This document shows, in pieces, positions 15,007 through 17,310 of a DNA stretch of 17,310 nucleotides. Source of the DNA: Gammaproteobacteria bacterium (lineage in GTDB: Bacteria > Pseudomonadota > Gammaproteobacteria > Pseudomonadales > Azotimanducaceae_A); assembly GCA_026713405.1 (NCBI GenBank), contig JAPOON010000564.1, forward strand, positions 1 to 17,310. Reading direction: 5' to 3'. The stretch's first letter is position 1. Each line of letters starts with the position of its first letter. The notes beneath the pieces were generated by a model. That model had not been told where the DNA came from. It ran no database searches and worked only from the letters and a program-made list of their open reading frames with translations. The position numbers were made by a program, and so were the translations under genes.

Positions 15007-15812
15007 GAGAGCCTCCGGGACAGAAAGTCGAGCAACAGGGAATGGTAGCGGTCGCGATCCTCCAGGAACGGTGCATGCCCGCAGTCCTCGAAAATTTCCA
15101 GCTGGGCATCCGGCAGGGTCGCCGCGGCGAACCGCCCAATGTCGGCGGGCACCACGCCATCGGTCCCGCCGGCGATCACCAGCGCCGGGCAGGCGAGGCC
15201 GGCCATGGCTTCGCGCTGGTCGAGGCCCGCCAGGGCGCCCAGCGAAGCATCGGCGGCCGGGCTCGCTTCCAGGGCGATCTGCCAGGCCCGCTGTTTGACT
15301 GCCTCGCCAACATCCGCCGCGAACACGCCATCGAAATAGAGGGTTCTGAGAAAGTTGACGCGGTCCGCGCGCAGGGCGCCGACCGTGGCCGCGACATCCT
15401 CGGGCAGCCCGCCGTGGGGAAAACCTTCCGCCTGGGTGTAACGTGGTGTGGCGCCCCCTGTCAGCACGAGGCCGCCGAGCCCGCTGCCGAGCCGGACAGC
15501 GGCGTCGACGACCACCGCGCCCCCCAGGGACCAGCCGTTGAGCACCGGGCGCTCGAGCTTCAGATGCCGGCAGAGCATTGCCAGATCGGCGCCGAGCGCC
15601 TCGATGGATACGTCCGTGAAGTCCTTGTCGGACGCGCCGCAGCAGCGGTGATCGTAGGCTACGGCCCCGTATCCCGCATCGACCAGGCTTGCCACGGTAT
15701 CGTCCCAGACCCGGCATCCCATGCCCCAGCCGTGGGAAAGCACCACCGTGCGTTCGCCCGGATGATGCTCGAAATAGATCTCCTTCCCGGATTCAACCCG
15801 CAGTCTGCCCAT
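15003..15812 (-). CDS. Alpha/beta-fold hydrolase
   Basis: This 269-residue cytoplasmic enzyme has the full alpha/beta hydrolase signature: oxyanion segment SHGWGMG (26-32), DHRCCGASD (54-62), nucleophile elbow NGWSLGG (Ser95), acid Asp218 in AGGTDGVVP, and His246 in CGHAPFLED. Length and cap size fit the haloperoxidase/esterase branch (PF00561). ATG 15812 has GGGAG 6 bases upstream. The gene is 94 bases downstream of the transporter gene and runs into the monooxygenase gene with a 4-base overlap. A plausible task is hydrolysis of the ester or lactone made by the monooxygenase, but the substrate cannot be told from the sequence. Confidence 0.92.
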   Translation of the reverse strand: MGRLRVESGKEIYFEHHPGERTVVLSHGWGMGCRVWDDTVASLVDAGYGAVAYDHRCCGASDKDFTDVSIEALGADLAMLCRHLKLERPVLNGWSLGGAVVVDAAVRLGSGLGGLVLTGGATPRYTQAEGFPHGGLPEDVAATVGALRADRVNFLRTLYFDGVFAADVGEAVKQRAWQIALEASPAADASLGALAGLDQREAMAGLACPALVIAGGTDGVVPADIGRFAAATLPDAQLEIFEDCGHAPFLEDRDRYHSLLLDFLSRRLS

Positions 15813-15852
15813 CCCCGTCTCCCGGCTGTTTGTTTCTCAATCGAATCGGATG

Positions 15853-15875
15853 GACCGGCGGCAATTGCCCCGGTC
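15853..15875 (-). repeat. Hairpin-forming inverted repeat between transporter and hydrolase genes
   Basis: GACCGG and CCGGTC flank a self-complementary GGCAATTGCC core, with one unpaired base. This gives a long GC-rich stem in the 94-base gap. No T-run follows on the minus strand, so a classical terminator is unlikely. It may protect the 3' end of the transporter message, cause partial attenuation, or serve as an operator-like dyad. Confidence 0.4.
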
Positions 15876-15906
15876 ACCCGAAACATACCCGGACTCTGCC
15901 CTTCGC

Positions 15907-17286
15907 TCAAAACTTCCCGGCCGCCGTTTCCGCACCGGGGACGACTTGACTCACCGGATGCTCGCGCGCAAGCCGCGCCACGGCCTCCCGCAGCGGCTTC
16001 AGGCTGAGGGCCAGGCAGACGGCGGCCACCGCGTAGTTCACCACCGCAAGCGAAGAAAGCGACAGGTCGATGGCATCCTCCCGCCCGAACACGTAGTCGT
16101 TCATCAATCCGACAATCAGCGGCGCAAGCAGGTAGGCCAGAAAATTCACACACACCAGGTACAGCGCGATCATCTGGCCCCGCATCTGGTTGGGCGCGAT
16201 GGCTCCCAGCGCCGCGTTGCTCAAGCCCGGCGGCATGGCCATGGTAAACGTGATGGGCACCAGCAACACCGCGGCCACCAGTCCGCTGTCGAACAGCGGC
16301 AGGAAGACGGCAACCGGACCCAGCACCAGCACGCCCCAGAACGTAACCCGCATGGGCGCGTCCGCGCCGCCCCTGGCAATCAGGCGTCCCGCGTAATATC
16401 CGGCCCAGACGCTGCCGACGATGCCGGCCACCAGCGCCACGAATCCGTAGGTCAGGCCAATCTCCGTTCTGGACCAGTCGTGTTTGCGCACGAAGAATTC
16501 CACTACCCAGGTCATGAACGCCCAGCCCTGGATCGCCAGGCAGAGATAGGCGACGAAGTGGAAGGTCAGGTACTTGCCACGGGTCTTCACGAAGGCCCAG
16601 ACCTCGCGGATGGCGAACCCCGACGCATCGTCGGAAACCAGGCCCCGCCGCTTCGGTTCCGCAATGGTGAACATCACCGCCGCCAGCAGAATGCCCGGCA
16701 GGCCCACGGCAACCAGCACCATCTGCCAGGAATAGAGCTCGCCGAATACGGGCAGCACGTAGTTCGGCTGCGCTTCCAGCCAGTCGACCAGCGGGCCGCC
16801 GACAATGTTGGCCAGCCCCGTGCCGAGAAAGGGCGCCGCGCCGACTATGCCAAAGGCGAGCGGCAACCGGTTGCTCTCGAAGTAGTCGGCAAGCATTGAC
16901 ACCGTGGCCGGGCCGAGGGTCGCCTCCCCGACACCGACGCCCATGCGCGCAAGAAACAGGTTGCGGAAGTTGTCCGCCTTGCCCGCCAGCGCCGTCATCA
17001 GGCTCCAGGTGAAAATGCCGGCGGCAATCAGGTTGCGGCGGTTGTGGTGGTCGGCGGCACGGGCCAGGGGCAGGGTCGCCAGGGTATAGACCAGCGAGAA
17101 AGCGAGCCCGATGATGAGCGAGATCTCGGTGTCGCTGATGCCCCCGAGGTCCCGCTTGATGGGGCCGATCATGACGTTGAGGATCTGCCGGTCGATGAAC
17201 GACAGGGTGGACGCCACCGTCAACAGGATCACCACGTACCACTGTGTACGCGGTGAATAGGGAACCTTCGGCAAGGTGCCGTTCAC
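15907..17286 (-). CDS. MFS transporter, Spinster/hexuronate-like branch
   Basis: This 459-residue inner-membrane protein has about twelve hydrophobic segments. TM1 contains TLSFIDRQILNVMIGPIKRD (27-46), typical of MFS members of the Spinster/ACS-like branch. The loop after TM2 has a motif-A-like PLARAADHHNRRNL (73-86), and RMGVGVGEATLGP (114-126) marks the TM4-TM5 region. A central cytoplasmic loop (about 208-238) and a short hydrophilic tail are present. The start is GTG at 17286, with GAGGAG about 8 bases upstream and only 24 bases of leader inside the window, so the promoter is outside. It heads the hydrolase-monooxygenase operon and probably imports the organic substrate those enzymes convert (inference). 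Confidence 0.92.
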   Translation of the reverse strand: MNGTLPKVPYSPRTQWYVVILLTVASTLSFIDRQILNVMIGPIKRDLGGISDTEISLIIGLAFSLVYTLATLPLARAADHHNRRNLIAAGIFTWSLMTALAGKADNFRNLFLARMGVGVGEATLGPATVSMLADYFESNRLPLAFGIVGAAPFLGTGLANIVGGPLVDWLEAQPNYVLPVFGELYSWQMVLVAVGLPGILLAAVMFTIAEPKRRGLVSDDASGFAIREVWAFVKTRGKYLTFHFVAYLCLAIQGWAFMTWVVEFFVRKHDWSRTEIGLTYGFVALVAGIVGSVWAGYYAGRLIARGGADAPMRVTFWGVLVLGPVAVFLPLFDSGLVAAVLLVPITFTMAMPPGLSNAALGAIAPNQMRGQMIALYLVCVNFLAYLLAPLIVGLMNDYVFGREDAIDLSLSSLAVVNYAVAAVCLALSLKPLREAVARLAREHPVSQVVPGAETAAGKF

Positions 17287-17310
17287 GTGCCAGTCTCCTC
17301 GGAACCATCC

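Noticed and set aside
15007..15717. N-terminal extension of the luciferase-like protein up to 15717
   Set aside because: The extension overlaps the alpha/beta hydrolase out of frame and is Arg-rich. MSERRVNFGLW at 15006 with the ATGA overlap is the natural start.
15659..17308. A 549-codon minus-strand open frame overlapping the MFS gene in another frame
   Set aside because: The MFS frame has clear membrane segments and motifs. This one is Arg/Gly/Ala-rich without hydrophobic helices.

Overview
The window is GC-rich bacterial DNA (about two thirds G+C by eye). Every convincing gene lies on the minus strand, so transcription runs from right to left. The gene families suggest a Gram-negative, aerobic or respiratory proteobacterium, most likely a gammaproteobacterium. 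They include a large TonB-dependent receptor, periplasmic c-type cytochromes of the c556 and triheme dehydrogenase types, a Tat-exported high-potential iron-sulfur protein, a PF20091-type alpha/beta hydrolase and a luciferase-like monooxygenase. There are no rRNA or tRNA genes, CRISPR arrays, transposases or integrases.

Right part (13981-17286): a catabolic-looking operon of an MFS transporter, an alpha/beta hydrolase and a luciferase-like flavin monooxygenase. The last two genes overlap by 4 bases (ATGA). Positions 13391-13980 hold no confident gene, only short open fragments. One of these (13384-13617) would end just inside the next gene, a phosphoribosylanthranilate-isomerase-like TIM-barrel protein (12737-13390) that is not accompanied by trp genes.

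Middle (10753-12689): a clear sigma70-type promoter precedes a two-gene unit made of a secreted PF20091-family hydrolase and a Tat-dependent HiPIP.

Left part (1-10582): a strong-looking promoter at 10554-10582 drives what looks like one long operon. The order is TonB-dependent receptor, an unrecognised 365-residue secreted protein with a TTG start, a DUF1587/1595/1592/1588/1585 (PSD-type) protein, a DUF1552 (HXXSHH) protein, a protein with three repeats of the COG4315 'secreted repeat' type, a tandem cytochrome c556-like protein, and a triheme membrane-dehydrogenase-type cytochrome c that runs off the left edge. Several junctions overlap (1, 11 and 23 bases), and every product is predicted to be exported.

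The left operon is the most interesting part. It combines outer-membrane uptake, the functionally uncharacterised DUF1592/DUF1552 pair (best known from Planctomycetes) and at least two dedicated cytochromes. I infer a periplasmic oxidation or electron-transfer system for an imported or cell-surface substrate. The substrate and the reaction cannot be read from the sequence.
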